64,000 bases of DNA from Duganella margarita. GTDB taxonomy: Bacteria; Pseudomonadota; Gammaproteobacteria; Burkholderiales; Burkholderiaceae_D. Of this stretch, positions 23,502 to 31,399 are shown piece by piece. A program made the position numbers and the translations under genes. Location: the NCBI RefSeq assembly GCF_009857535.1, contig NZ_WWCS01000014.1:62001-126000 (forward strand), written 5' to 3'. Position 1 is the stretch's first letter. Every line of letters starts with the position of its first letter. Below the pieces are notes generated by a model, which ran no database searches, had not been told where the DNA came from, and saw only the letters and a list, made by a program, of their open reading frames with translations.

Positions 23502-25174
23502 CAGACCAGTCCCGCCACGTAGCCCGACGATGCCATGCCGGTGCTGTAGACCGGCGCCGGCCGGCTGCGTGGACGCTGCGCTTGCGGCTGCGGCATCTCG
23601 ATCACCGCCAGCTCTTGCCTGGCGCTGCCGGCCAGCTTGAACACGCTGACGCTGCGCGCCAGGCGCTCCGCCTGCTCCTGCAGCGAGACGATGGCGGCCA
23701 GCGACTCCTCCACCAGCGTGGCGTTCTGCTGGGTCACGCTGTCCATCGACGCCAGCGTGCGGTTCACCAGTTGCAGGCCAACGCTTTGCTCCCGCGTGCC
23801 GCTGCTGATATCGCCCATCAGCGTGGCGCCGCGCAGCACCCCCTGCACCACATCGTCGATGGTGGCGCTGGCGTTCTTGACGGCCTGGCCGCCGCCGTTC
23901 ACTTCCGTCAGCGACTGCGCGATCAGATCCTTGATCTCCCTGGCCGACTGCGCGCTGCGCTGGGCCAGCGCCCGCACTTCGCTCGCCACCACGGCAAAGC
24001 CGCGTCCCTGCTCGCCGGCGCGCGCCGCTTCCACCGCCGCATTGAGCGCCAGCAGATTGGTCTGGAAGGCGATGCCGTCCATCAGGCCGACGATGTCGCC
24101 GATGCGGCGCGACGAAGCGCTGATGCGCTCCATGGTCGCCGTCACCGCCGATACCGCCACTTCGGCTTCACGCGCCACCGCCGCCGTCTGGTCCATCAGC
24201 TTGTGCGCCTGCTCGGCCCTGTCGGCGTTGTGGGCCACGGTGGTGGTCAGTTCCTCCACGGTGGCGGCAGTTTCCTCCAGCGTCGCCGCCTGGCCTTCGG
24301 TGCGCTGCGACAGATCGCCGGTGCCGGCGGAAATCTGCGCCGACGCGCTGGCGATGGTGTCGGTGCCGCCGCGCACCTGCGTCACCATGCGTTGCAGGTT
24401 GGTGCTCATCTGGTTCATGGCGCGCAGCAGTTCGGCGGTTTCATCGCGGCCGGCGGCGTCGGCGTCCACCCGCAGGTCGCCCGCGGCCACCCGGCGCGCC
24501 ACCTCCACTGCCCGCGCCAGCGGCACGGAAATCATGCGCGCCACGCGTCCGGCCAGCAGCAGGCCAAGCACCAGCGCACCGGCCATGAAGGCGAAGATCA
24601 GGTGCCGCGCATGGCGGTAGGTCTGATCCGCCGACAGCGCGGCCTGCGCGCTGCCCGCTTCGTTGATGGCGACCAGCCTGTCGATCAGCCCCATCGCTTC
24701 GAAGTCGTACTTGCGCGATTCGCCGCGCACCACCGCCAGTGCGCCGACGTCGTCGCCATGGCGCGACGGCGCCACCACCTGGCGCACCGCGCCCCGGTAG
24801 GCGTTCATCGCCACCTGCAATTGCGCCACGATGTCCAGTTCGGCGCGGCTGCGCGGCTGCGCCGCATAGGCGCTCAGCGACGCCTGCACCTGCTGCATCT
24901 GGCTTTCCATGTCCTGCTCGTACTTGCGCAGGATCTCCGCTTCGGTCGACACCACATGGAACAGTTCAAAGGTGCGGAAGCGCGTCAGGCCGTATTTGAT
25001 GTCCAGCGCATTGCGCACGCCCGGCGCCCAGCGGTGGTCGATTTCATTGGTCACGCGGTCCAGCTCATACAGCTGGAACACGGAAAACACCCCCAGCGCC
25101 ATCATCATCGCCAGCACGGCGGCCACCACCACATTCAGCTTGTTTGCGATCTTCAGATTGCGGAACCAGTTCAT
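23501..25174 (-). CDS. Methyl-accepting chemotaxis protein
   Basis: 557 residues. Transmembrane helix 1 (about 11-33), a four-helix-bundle type ligand domain (about 35-190), transmembrane helix 2 (about 192-212), HAMP (about 213-265), and a long signalling coiled coil whose tip reads GIAFQTNLLALNAAVEAARA then GRGFAVVASEVRALAQRSA, which binds CheA and CheW. Methylation helices flank it. No C-terminal NWETF pentapeptide for CheR is present. It is the last gene of a reverse-strand series: its start is 19 nt after the stop of the EAL gene, so the two are probably co-transcribed. The stop codon lies on the edge of the OYE fragment, suggesting a recombination junction. Confidence 0.93.
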   Translation of the reverse strand: MNWFRNLKIANKLNVVVAAVLAMMMALGVFSVFQLYELDRVTNEIDHRWAPGVRNALDIKYGLTRFRTFELFHVVSTEAEILRKYEQDMESQMQQVQASLSAYAAQPRSRAELDIVAQLQVAMNAYRGAVRQVVAPSRHGDDVGALAVVRGESRKYDFEAMGLIDRLVAINEAGSAQAALSADQTYRHARHLIFAFMAGALVLGLLLAGRVARMISVPLARAVEVARRVAAGDLRVDADAAGRDETAELLRAMNQMSTNLQRMVTQVRGGTDTIASASAQISAGTGDLSQRTEGQAATLEETAATVEELTTTVAHNADRAEQAHKLMDQTAAVAREAEVAVSAVTATMERISASSRRIGDIVGLMDGIAFQTNLLALNAAVEAARAGEQGRGFAVVASEVRALAQRSAQSAREIKDLIAQSLTEVNGGGQAVKNASATIDDVVQGVLRGATLMGDISSGTREQSVGLQLVNRTLASMDSVTQQNATLVEESLAAIVSLQEQAERLARSVSVFKLAGSARQELAVIEMPQPQAQRPRSRPAPVYSTGMASSGYVAGLV

Positions 25175-25193
25175 GTCGATCTCCTAATTCGGT

Positions 25194-27122
25194 TTATGCG
25201 GCCTGCAGTTGCAGGCTGCCTTCAAGGAAGTTCAGTGCGGATGCCGCCGGCAGCGGACGGCTGTAGTAGTAGCCTTGCATCTCGTCGCAGCGCCAGCCAC
25301 TCAGCATGGCGCGCTGCACTTCGCTCTCGACGCCTTCGGCGATCACCGTCATGCCCAGCGCATGGCCAAGGCTGATGGTGGCCTGCACAATCGCGCTCTG
25401 CTCGCTGACCGCATGCATATTGCGCACGAACGACTGGTCGATTTTCAGCTTGTGGATCGGGAAGCGCGACAGGTAGGCCAGGCTGGAATAGCCGGTGCCG
25501 AAATCGTCGATGGCCAGCTTGAGGCCCAGGGCGCGCAGGCGGTGCAGCAAGGCGATCGCGCTTTCGGCGCCTTCCATCATCACGCTCTCGGTGATTTCCA
25601 GCTCCAGGCAGGCCGGATCGACGTGGGTGGTGGCCAGCAGGTCTTCCAGGTGCGCCAGGAAGCCCGGCGCGGCAAACTGGCGCGGCGAGATATTCACCGC
25701 CACCGCCACGGGCTGGCCGGTTTCCGCCTGCCACACGCTGATCTGGCGCACGGCTTCCTCCAGCACCCAGTTGCCGATCGAGACGATCAGGCCGGATTCC
25801 TCGGCCAGCGGGATGAACTCCGCCGGCGAAATCAGCTTGCCGTGACGGCGCCAGCGCACCAGCGCCTCGAAGCCGATCAAGCTGCCTTCGCCCAGGGATT
25901 GCTGCGGTTGATAGTGCAGTTCCAGTTCGTCGCGTTCCACCGCATGGCGCAGCAGCGCTTCCATGTCCAGGCGTTCGCCTGCCTCCGCATTGAGTTGTTG
26001 CGAATAGATCTCCAGCCGGTCGCCGCCGGCCTTGCGCGCCGCCTGCAGCGCGGCGTCGGCGTTGCGCAGCAGGACGTCCGGATTGGCGCCGTGCTGCGGA
26101 TAGTTGACCGCGCCCAGGCTCAGGGTGGTGTAGATTTCGTGGCCTTCGCAATCGTAGGGATTGCGCACTTCGTCACGCAGCACCGACAGCGCCTCGGCAA
26201 ACGCCAGATCGCTGCAATCGGTGCGGAACAGGATGGCGAAGTTGGCGCCGTCCAGGCGGAACACTTCGCCGCCGTGACGTTCGGCGGCGCCGCGGATGCG
26301 CGCCGCCAGGCCGATCATGACGCGGTCGCCGAAAGCGTGGCCAAAGCCACCGATAATGCGCGAGAAGCGGTCGATGGTCCCCAGCACCACCACATGCGGC
26401 AGCGCCGGCAGCGACGCCAGGCGCGCCTCGAAGCTGCGGCGGTGAGCCAGGCCGGTCAGCGGGTCGTGGCGCGCCTGGTGGCTCAGTTCATCCTCGACCC
26501 GCACCCGGGCCCGGACGTGGTACAGCATGAACAGGCAGGTCACCAGCGCCAGCACGTCGAACACGTGCACCAGGCCGGTGATCCAGCCGATGGCGCGGTT
26601 GGCCATGGAGCCGTTGTCGTAGATGGCGTCTTCCACGCCCTGCTGCAGGCCGTCGACCCGCAGGCGCAGCTGCTTGACTTCCTCATTCATCCTGATCAGC
26701 ACCGCCCGAGCGGCGGCAGGGTTGACTCCGACCTCGCGCTCGAACTCCGGCGTCAGCGCGATAATGCGCTGGTAGGCTGCGCGCAGTGCGCCCAGCTCCG
26801 GGCCATCGCCCAGGCTGGGACGCAGTTGCTCCAGTGTGGCCTCGAGTTCGCTGCGGCCCATGCTTTCCAAAAATTGGAAGCGGTCCGGCGTGATCGAGTC
26901 CGTAAACCGTTTATCCAGCGCCAGCTGGTAGCGCAGCAAGGCGCTTTCAAAATCGCCCAGGTAACGCATCTGCGGGATGGTGCGGTTCAGCAGCGGCGTT
27001 TCGTTGTGGCGGATATTGTGCGCGGTGCGCTCCATGAAGATCGACAGCGTGACGCTGGCGACGATCACCAGCAGCAGTAACATATAAATAAGACGACGCG
27101 AACTGCTGATGGTGTGTTTCAT
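25194..27122 (-). CDS. c-di-GMP phosphodiesterase (degenerate GGDEF plus EAL)
   Basis: 642 residues. Transmembrane helix (about 11-30), periplasmic helical domain (about 31-180), second helix (about 184-203), GGDEF-fold domain (about 215-375) and EAL domain (about 390-635). The signature GGDEF is replaced by DGANF (291-295), so cyclase activity should be lost; the domain may still bind GTP and act allosterically. The EAL half has the full set: EAL at 419-421, NISPRQF, ITES, DDFGTGYSSL, LKIDQSFV, IAEGVES and MQGYYYSRP. It should therefore cleave c-di-GMP. It starts 6 nt after a stand-alone receiver gene and precedes a chemoreceptor by 19 nt, a likely three-gene operon. Confidence 0.92.
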   Translation of the reverse strand: MKHTISSSRRLIYMLLLLVIVASVTLSIFMERTAHNIRHNETPLLNRTIPQMRYLGDFESALLRYQLALDKRFTDSITPDRFQFLESMGRSELEATLEQLRPSLGDGPELGALRAAYQRIIALTPEFEREVGVNPAAARAVLIRMNEEVKQLRLRVDGLQQGVEDAIYDNGSMANRAIGWITGLVHVFDVLALVTCLFMLYHVRARVRVEDELSHQARHDPLTGLAHRRSFEARLASLPALPHVVVLGTIDRFSRIIGGFGHAFGDRVMIGLAARIRGAAERHGGEVFRLDGANFAILFRTDCSDLAFAEALSVLRDEVRNPYDCEGHEIYTTLSLGAVNYPQHGANPDVLLRNADAALQAARKAGGDRLEIYSQQLNAEAGERLDMEALLRHAVERDELELHYQPQQSLGEGSLIGFEALVRWRRHGKLISPAEFIPLAEESGLIVSIGNWVLEEAVRQISVWQAETGQPVAVAVNISPRQFAAPGFLAHLEDLLATTHVDPACLELEITESVMMEGAESAIALLHRLRALGLKLAIDDFGTGYSSLAYLSRFPIHKLKIDQSFVRNMHAVSEQSAIVQATISLGHALGMTVIAEGVESEVQRAMLSGWRCDEMQGYYYSRPLPAASALNFLEGSLQLQAA

Positions 27123-27128
27123 GGTGGG

Positions 27129-27530
27129 TTACTCCTCGGCGTGGGTCGGGAAGCTGCCGCTGGCCTGGTTCAGGCAACGCAGCAATTCGTTTGCTTCAAA
27201 AGGCTTGCTCAAAAAGCAGGAGGCGCCACCTTGCAAGGCACGCTTGCACAGGGTTGCTTCCGGGAAGGCGGTCATCAGGATCAGCGGCAGCCGATTGCCG
27301 CCAGCGCGCAGCTGCTCGAGCAGCTCGATGCCGCTCATGCCGGGCATCTGCAGGTCGGTGATCACGCAGTGATAGTCACCCAGGGCGCCGGAGGCCAACA
27401 GGGCCAGCGCGGAATCGTAGGCACTGGCGGCGTAGCCGTAGGAACGCAGCAGGCTACGCAGGCCTACACGCACCGCTTCGTCGTCATCGACGATAGCGAT
27501 ATTGCAAAATTGTGGATCCGGATCTGACAC
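27129..27530 (-). CDS. Stand-alone response regulator receiver
   Basis: 133 residues from GTG at 27530, a single CheY-like receiver without output domain. Acidic pocket IVDDDEAV, phospho-acceptor Asp59 in CVITDLQMPGMSG, conserved Thr in LILMTAF and Lys in FLSKPF. The GTG start is supported by GGGAG 6 nt upstream and by the conserved receiver beginning right after it; a TTG at 27596 would start inside the hairpin leader. The kinase partner is probably the FixL-like protein encoded upstream on the same strand, and the 6-nt gap to the EAL gene suggests that it controls that phosphodiesterase or the chemoreceptor. The leader forms an SD-sequestering hairpin (next entry). Confidence 0.88.
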   Translation of the reverse strand: MSDPDPQFCNIAIVDDDEAVRVGLRSLLRSYGYAASAYDSALALLASGALGDYHCVITDLQMPGMSGIELLEQLRAGGNRLPLILMTAFPEATLCKRALQGGASCFLSKPFEANELLRCLNQASGSFPTHAEE

Positions 27531-27536
27531 TGGTGA

Positions 27537-27581
27537 CTCCCATGTTCGGACGGCGGCTCGCGGCCGTCCAGCGCATGGGAG
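27537..27581 (-). promoter_or_regulatory. Long leader hairpin hiding the ribosome-binding site of the receiver gene
   Basis: In plus-strand terms CTCCCATG (27537-27544) pairs with CATGGGAG (27574-27581), and inside it GGACGGC (27548-27554) pairs with GCCGTCC (27563-27569), with a 3x4 internal loop and an 8-nt terminal loop: 15 bp in all. On the mRNA the 3' arm carries GGGAG, the Shine-Dalgarno of the GTG at 27530. The stem would block initiation unless melted or bound. Confidence 0.65.
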
Positions 27582-27610
27582 AACAATACCGTTCAACGGG
27601 CATTGAGAAA

Positions 27611-27616
27611 ATTATA
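27611..27616 (-). promoter_or_regulatory. -10 element upstream of the receiver/EAL operon leader
   Basis: Reverse-strand TATAAT just after the stop codon of the FixJ-like gene, predicted start near 27604, giving a leader of about 74 nt that contains the hairpin. The -35 region is poor (GGTTTA at 17 bp), so an activator may be needed. Confidence 0.5.
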
Positions 27617-27632
27617 CAAGGGTATAGGTGGG

Positions 27633-28262
27633 CTAAACCTTGGCCAGGCCCAGCGCCTCGGCCATGCGCACCAGATCGGCGAAGGTCTTGGCCTGCATCT
27701 TGCGCATGGCGTTGCCGCGATGGATTTTGACCGTGATCTCGCTGGTGCCCACTTCGCCGGCGATCTGCTTGTTCATCAGCCCGCGCGCGGCCAGCGCCAT
27801 GATTTCGCGCTCGCGCGGGGTCAGCGTCGCATAGCGCGCGGTCAGGCCGTTGCTGGCCTGGTCGCGCAGGCGCCGCTGCTGGTCGGCCGCCAGCGCCGTG
27901 TGGATGGCGTCCAGCAGGTCCTGGTCGCGGAACGGCTTGGCCAGGAAATCCACCGCGCCGGCCTTCATGGCGCGCACGGACATCGGAATATCGCCATGGC
28001 CGGTCATGAAAATGATGGGCAGCGCGACGCCGTCGCGATTCAGCTCCGCCTGGAAATCGAGGCCGCTCAGGCCTTGCAGACGCACGTCCAGCAGCAGGCA
28101 GCTGGTCAGGTCGCGCCTTGGCTCGGCCAGGAAGGCGGCCACCGATGGAAAGGCCGCCACCTGCATGCCGACCGAGCGCAAAAGGCTGGAAATGGCGTCG
28201 CGCAGCTGCGCCTCGTCGTCGACGATGTAGACCAGGGCGTCGGAATAATCAATCTGGTTCAT
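27633..28262 (-). CDS. FixJ-like response regulator (receiver plus LuxR-type HTH)
   Basis: 209 residues. Receiver domain with IVDDEAQ, phospho-acceptor Asp59 (CLLLDVRLQGLSG), IIFMTGHGD and FLAKPF; then a short linker and a GerE/LuxR helix-turn-helix (LTPREREIMALAARGLMNKQ, then EVGTSEITVKIHRGNAMRKM). This FixJ/StyR subfamily works with PAS-type kinases. The start overlaps the end of the kinase gene by 14 nt, so the two are translationally coupled and form a cognate pair. Targets may include the receiver/EAL/chemoreceptor operon directly downstream. Confidence 0.93.
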   Translation of the reverse strand: MNQIDYSDALVYIVDDEAQLRDAISSLLRSVGMQVAAFPSVAAFLAEPRRDLTSCLLLDVRLQGLSGLDFQAELNRDGVALPIIFMTGHGDIPMSVRAMKAGAVDFLAKPFRDQDLLDAIHTALAADQQRRLRDQASNGLTARYATLTPREREIMALAARGLMNKQIAGEVGTSEITVKIHRGNAMRKMQAKTFADLVRMAEALGLAKV

Positions 28263-29709
28263 GGACAGGCAAGGTGAAAAGAATGGTGGCGCCGGTCACG
28301 GGGCTGTCCGGCGCAGGCTCGCGGACCCAGATCCGGCCGCCGTGGGTTTCAATAATGGAGCGGCAGATCGGCAGTCCCATGCCCATGCCGTCTTCCTTGG
28401 TGCTGTAGAAAGCCTCGAACAGGCGTGGCACGGCGCTGGCCGGGATGCCCGGGCCGGAGTCGCTGACGCTGACCTGCAGGGCGCCGTCAGCGTTGCGCTG
28501 CGTCTGCACCGTCAGCACCGCCTGGCCCGGCGCGCACGTCCCCATGGCCTGGATGGCGTTCATCAGCAGGTTGATGAACACCTGCTGCAGCTGCACGCGG
28601 TCGCCGTGCACCGGCGCCAGGCCCGGCGCCAGGCCCAGCATCAGCGCCACGTGGTGGTTATTCAGTTCGCGCCGCACCATGTCCACGCTCTCCTCCACCA
28701 CCGCATTCAGGTCCAGTCCAGTATAGGTCGGGTCACTGCGCCGCGCCAGTGCGCGAATGCGCTTGATCACGCCGGTGGCGCGGGCGCTCGACTCCAGGAT
28801 GCTGGTGACGGTGGCCCGCGCCTCGTCCAGCTCCGGCTTGGGGCGATTGAGCCAGCGCAAACAGGCCTCGCCGTTGGTCGATATCGCCGCCAGCGGCTGA
28901 TTGACCTCGTGCGCGATGGAGGCCGCCAGTTCGCCCAGCATGGTGACGCGGGTGGCGTGCGCCAGCTGCACCTGCGAGCGGTGCAGCGCCTGTTCGGCCA
29001 GCACCGCCGCCGTGACGTCGGTCAGCGCGCCGAGGTACTCGCAGTCGCCGTCCTTGTTGTAGCGCGGGCGCGACAGCACATGCACATATTTGAGCTCCCC
29101 GTCCGGCAACAGCAGCCGGTGGCGGATGTCGATGTCGCCCTCGCAGCGCAGCGACTGGTCGATCGCCGCCTGCACGATATGGCGGTCTTCCGGCGCGGTG
29201 TGGGCCAGCACCCGCGCCATGGTCGGCTCGACGTCGAGCGGATAGCCGTAGATGCGGGCCGCCTCGTCGGACCAGAACATGGCGCCGCTGGGGGCCTTGA
29301 AACTGAAGCTGCCGGTCTTGCTGATGCGCTGCGTGCCGGCCAGGAAGGCCTCGCTGCGGCGCAGCGCGTCCTCGCGCGCCAGCAGCTCATTGGTGGCGGC
29401 CTGGCCGCGCAGCACCAGCACTGCGGTGACCACGATCGCCAGCAGTCCGACCAGCAACCGCCCCGAGGCGGCGGCGGAAAATACTTCGCTGTGCGTCACC
29501 GCATACGACAGCACCGTCAGCACCAGGCAGGCGGCGCTGGCCAGCATTACGCCACGGCGGGCCCAGATGCCGGCCGACAGCAATACCACCACCACGTACA
29601 TCACGGCGATGGCCATATCCAGCGGTGACAACGTGTCAATCGCGAAGATCAGCAGCATCAGCAAAATCAACAACGCAGACATCCATGGAGAACGCGGTAC
29701 CCGAAACAT
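28249..29709 (-). CDS. PAS-domain sensor histidine kinase (FixL/DctS-like)
   Basis: 486 residues. Three or four N-terminal membrane helices within residues 10-102 form an integral membrane sensor; a PAS domain (about 120-235) follows. The H-box LAASIAHEVNQPLAAISTNG has the phospho-acceptor His267, and the ATPase domain has NLLMNAIQAM, SDSGPGIP and GMGMGLPICRSIIE. The HEVNQPL H-box belongs to the FixL/DctB/NtrY class. No heme-ligand His typical of FixL PAS is evident, so oxygen sensing is not implied. It has AAGGAC before the ATG and a TATAAT at 29744-29749 on its strand. It phosphorylates, most likely, the overlapping FixJ-like regulator. Confidence 0.92.
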   Translation of the reverse strand: MFRVPRSPWMSALLILLMLLIFAIDTLSPLDMAIAVMYVVVVLLSAGIWARRGVMLASAACLVLTVLSYAVTHSEVFSAAASGRLLVGLLAIVVTAVLVLRGQAATNELLAREDALRRSEAFLAGTQRISKTGSFSFKAPSGAMFWSDEAARIYGYPLDVEPTMARVLAHTAPEDRHIVQAAIDQSLRCEGDIDIRHRLLLPDGELKYVHVLSRPRYNKDGDCEYLGALTDVTAAVLAEQALHRSQVQLAHATRVTMLGELAASIAHEVNQPLAAISTNGEACLRWLNRPKPELDEARATVTSILESSARATGVIKRIRALARRSDPTYTGLDLNAVVEESVDMVRRELNNHHVALMLGLAPGLAPVHGDRVQLQQVFINLLMNAIQAMGTCAPGQAVLTVQTQRNADGALQVSVSDSGPGIPASAVPRLFEAFYSTKEDGMGMGLPICRSIIETHGGRIWVREPAPDSPVTGATILFTLPVHEPD

Positions 29710-29879
29710 GCCTGTCCTTTTTGGTTATATTGGCAATCTCCCGGATTATAGTGCGGTTTCGGCGACTTGCATCCTATACTCCCGTATACGGTGATGTTTG
29801 CCCTCCCTATTCCGAGGTATAGTGTCGGCCGCGCCGCAATCCGCTACTCTTGGTACATTAAATCTGCGGGAGACAGACC
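29710..29879. promoter_or_regulatory. Divergent control region between kinase and MocR genes
   Basis: 170 bp. On the reverse strand TATAAT (29744-29749) serves the kinase gene. Related words recur: TATAGTGCGG (29746-29755), CTATACT (29774-29780) and TATAGTGTCGG (29818-29828), plus the 10-nt palindrome CCGTATACGG (29782-29791). MocR-type regulators usually bind repeated sites in their own promoter, so these are candidate half-sites. TATAGT at 29818-29823 may be the -10 of the MocR gene. Confidence 0.5.
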
Positions 29880-31337
29880 GTGAAGTTGTATGAAACCCTG
29901 GCCGCCGATATCGCCCGCCAGATCGCGCAGGGGGTGATCCGCGAGGGCGAAAAAATCCCCTCCGTGCGCCAGACCAGCCAACACCACAATCTGAGCGTCT
30001 CGACCGTGATCCGCGCCTTCCTGCTGCTGGAAAGCCAGGGCGTGATCGAAAGCCGGCCGCAGTCGGGATACTTTGTGCGCCGCAAACCGGCGGTGCAGGC
30101 CAGCACCGCCGGCGACACGGCCGCGCCGACCGGGCCGGCTGACATGGCGCGCGGCGAAACGCTGGACACCAGCGAATTCGTGCTCACCACTTTGCGTTCG
30201 ATCAATCAGGGCAGCGTGCCACTGGGGTCGCCCTATCCCGATCCGGCCAGCTTTCCATGGGCGCGGCTGAATCAACACGCCAACAGCCTGGCGCGCCGTG
30301 CCGGCCAGATGGGCATGACAGCCGACCTGCCGCCGGGGAATCCGGAGCTGATCCGCCAGATCGCCCGCCGCCACCTGGAAAACGGCCTGCCGGTGGACGC
30401 CGGCGAAATCATCATCACCACCGGCGCCACCGAGGCGCTCAACCTGTGCCTGCAAGCAGTGGCGCCGCCCGGCAGCGTGATCGCGGTAGAGTCGCCCACC
30501 TATTACGCGCTGCTGCAGGCGATCGAGCGCATGCGCATGCAGGTGGTGGAGATCCCCACCGACCCGGTGGCCGGCATCGACCTCGCAGCGCTGGAGCGCG
30601 CGATTGACGAGCGCGGCGTGGCGGCCTGCATGGTCATGCCCAACTTCCAGAACCCGCAGGGCTACCAGATGAGCGATGAGCGCAAGCGCGCCATGGTGGA
30701 GATGCTGACACGGCACGACGTGCCGGTGATCGAAAACGACGTCTATCACGAGCTGTATTACGGCGACGTCCATCCGACCTCGCTGAAGAACTACGACACG
30801 CGCGGCCTGGTCCTGCACTGCAACTCCTTCTCCAAGACGCTCAGTCCCGCCAGCCGCATTGGCTGGACGCTGCCCGGCCGCTATCGCGCGCCAGTGGAGA
30901 AGCTCAAATTCCTCAACACGCTCAACACCCCCGCCCTGCCCCAGCTGGCGATTGCCGAGTACCTGAAGAATGACGGCTACGACTATCACCTGCGCAAGCT
31001 GCGCAAGGCCTACGCGCAAAACGCCAGCATCATGGCGGCGGCGGTGCGGCGCTTCTTCCCGCGCGGGACGTTCGTGTCGACGCCGATGGGCGGATACCTG
31101 CTGTGGGTGAACCTGCCGGACGGCATACAGGCGCTGGAACTGTATGCCCGGGCGCAGGAGCGCGGTATCAGCATCGGCGCCGGCAACATCTTCGCCACCG
31201 GCGACGCCTTCCAGCACTGCATCCGCCTCAACTACAGCTATCCGTGGACGGCAGAAGTGGAGGCCGCCGTGCGCACGCTCGGCCTTCTGGCCACCGACCT
31301 GGCCAACTGTGCTCCTCGCAAAAGGGCGAATCTGTAG
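29880..31337 (+). CDS. MocR-type regulator (GntR HTH fused to aminotransferase fold)
   Basis: 485 residues. An N-terminal GntR winged helix (about 1-70: IAQGVIREGEKIPSVRQTSQ, LSVSTVIRAFLLLESQGVIE) is joined by a linker to a class I aminotransferase domain with the PLP motifs ITTGATEALNLCLQA, MVMPNFQNPQG and the PLP lysine region CNSFSKTLSPASRIGW. MocR proteins use PLP as a sensor or coenzyme in controlling genes of amino acid, GABA or vitamin B6 metabolism. Start is GTG at 29880 after GGGAGAC; no ATG fits the conserved N-terminus. The target is not obvious: the neighbours are a chemoreceptor and two-component genes, not biosynthetic genes. Confidence 0.92.
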   Translation: MKLYETLAADIARQIAQGVIREGEKIPSVRQTSQHHNLSVSTVIRAFLLLESQGVIESRPQSGYFVRRKPAVQASTAGDTAAPTGPADMARGETLDTSEFVLTTLRSINQGSVPLGSPYPDPASFPWARLNQHANSLARRAGQMGMTADLPPGNPELIRQIARRHLENGLPVDAGEIIITTGATEALNLCLQAVAPPGSVIAVESPTYYALLQAIERMRMQVVEIPTDPVAGIDLAALERAIDERGVAACMVMPNFQNPQGYQMSDERKRAMVEMLTRHDVPVIENDVYHELYYGDVHPTSLKNYDTRGLVLHCNSFSKTLSPASRIGWTLPGRYRAPVEKLKFLNTLNTPALPQLAIAEYLKNDGYDYHLRKLRKAYAQNASIMAAAVRRFFPRGTFVSTPMGGYLLWVNLPDGIQALELYARAQERGISIGAGNIFATGDAFQHCIRLNYSYPWTAEVEAAVRTLGLLATDLANCAPRKRANL

Positions 31338-31399
31338 CCGTTGCCCTGCCGGTGGCGCGCTTATTCTGACAGCGTGTCAAACTACCGGGTCCAGCCGCC

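Noticed and set aside
27530..27610. c-di-GMP riboswitch in the receiver/EAL leader
   Set aside because: I cannot see the conserved GEMM core or tetraloop-receptor pattern; the element is one extended hairpin.
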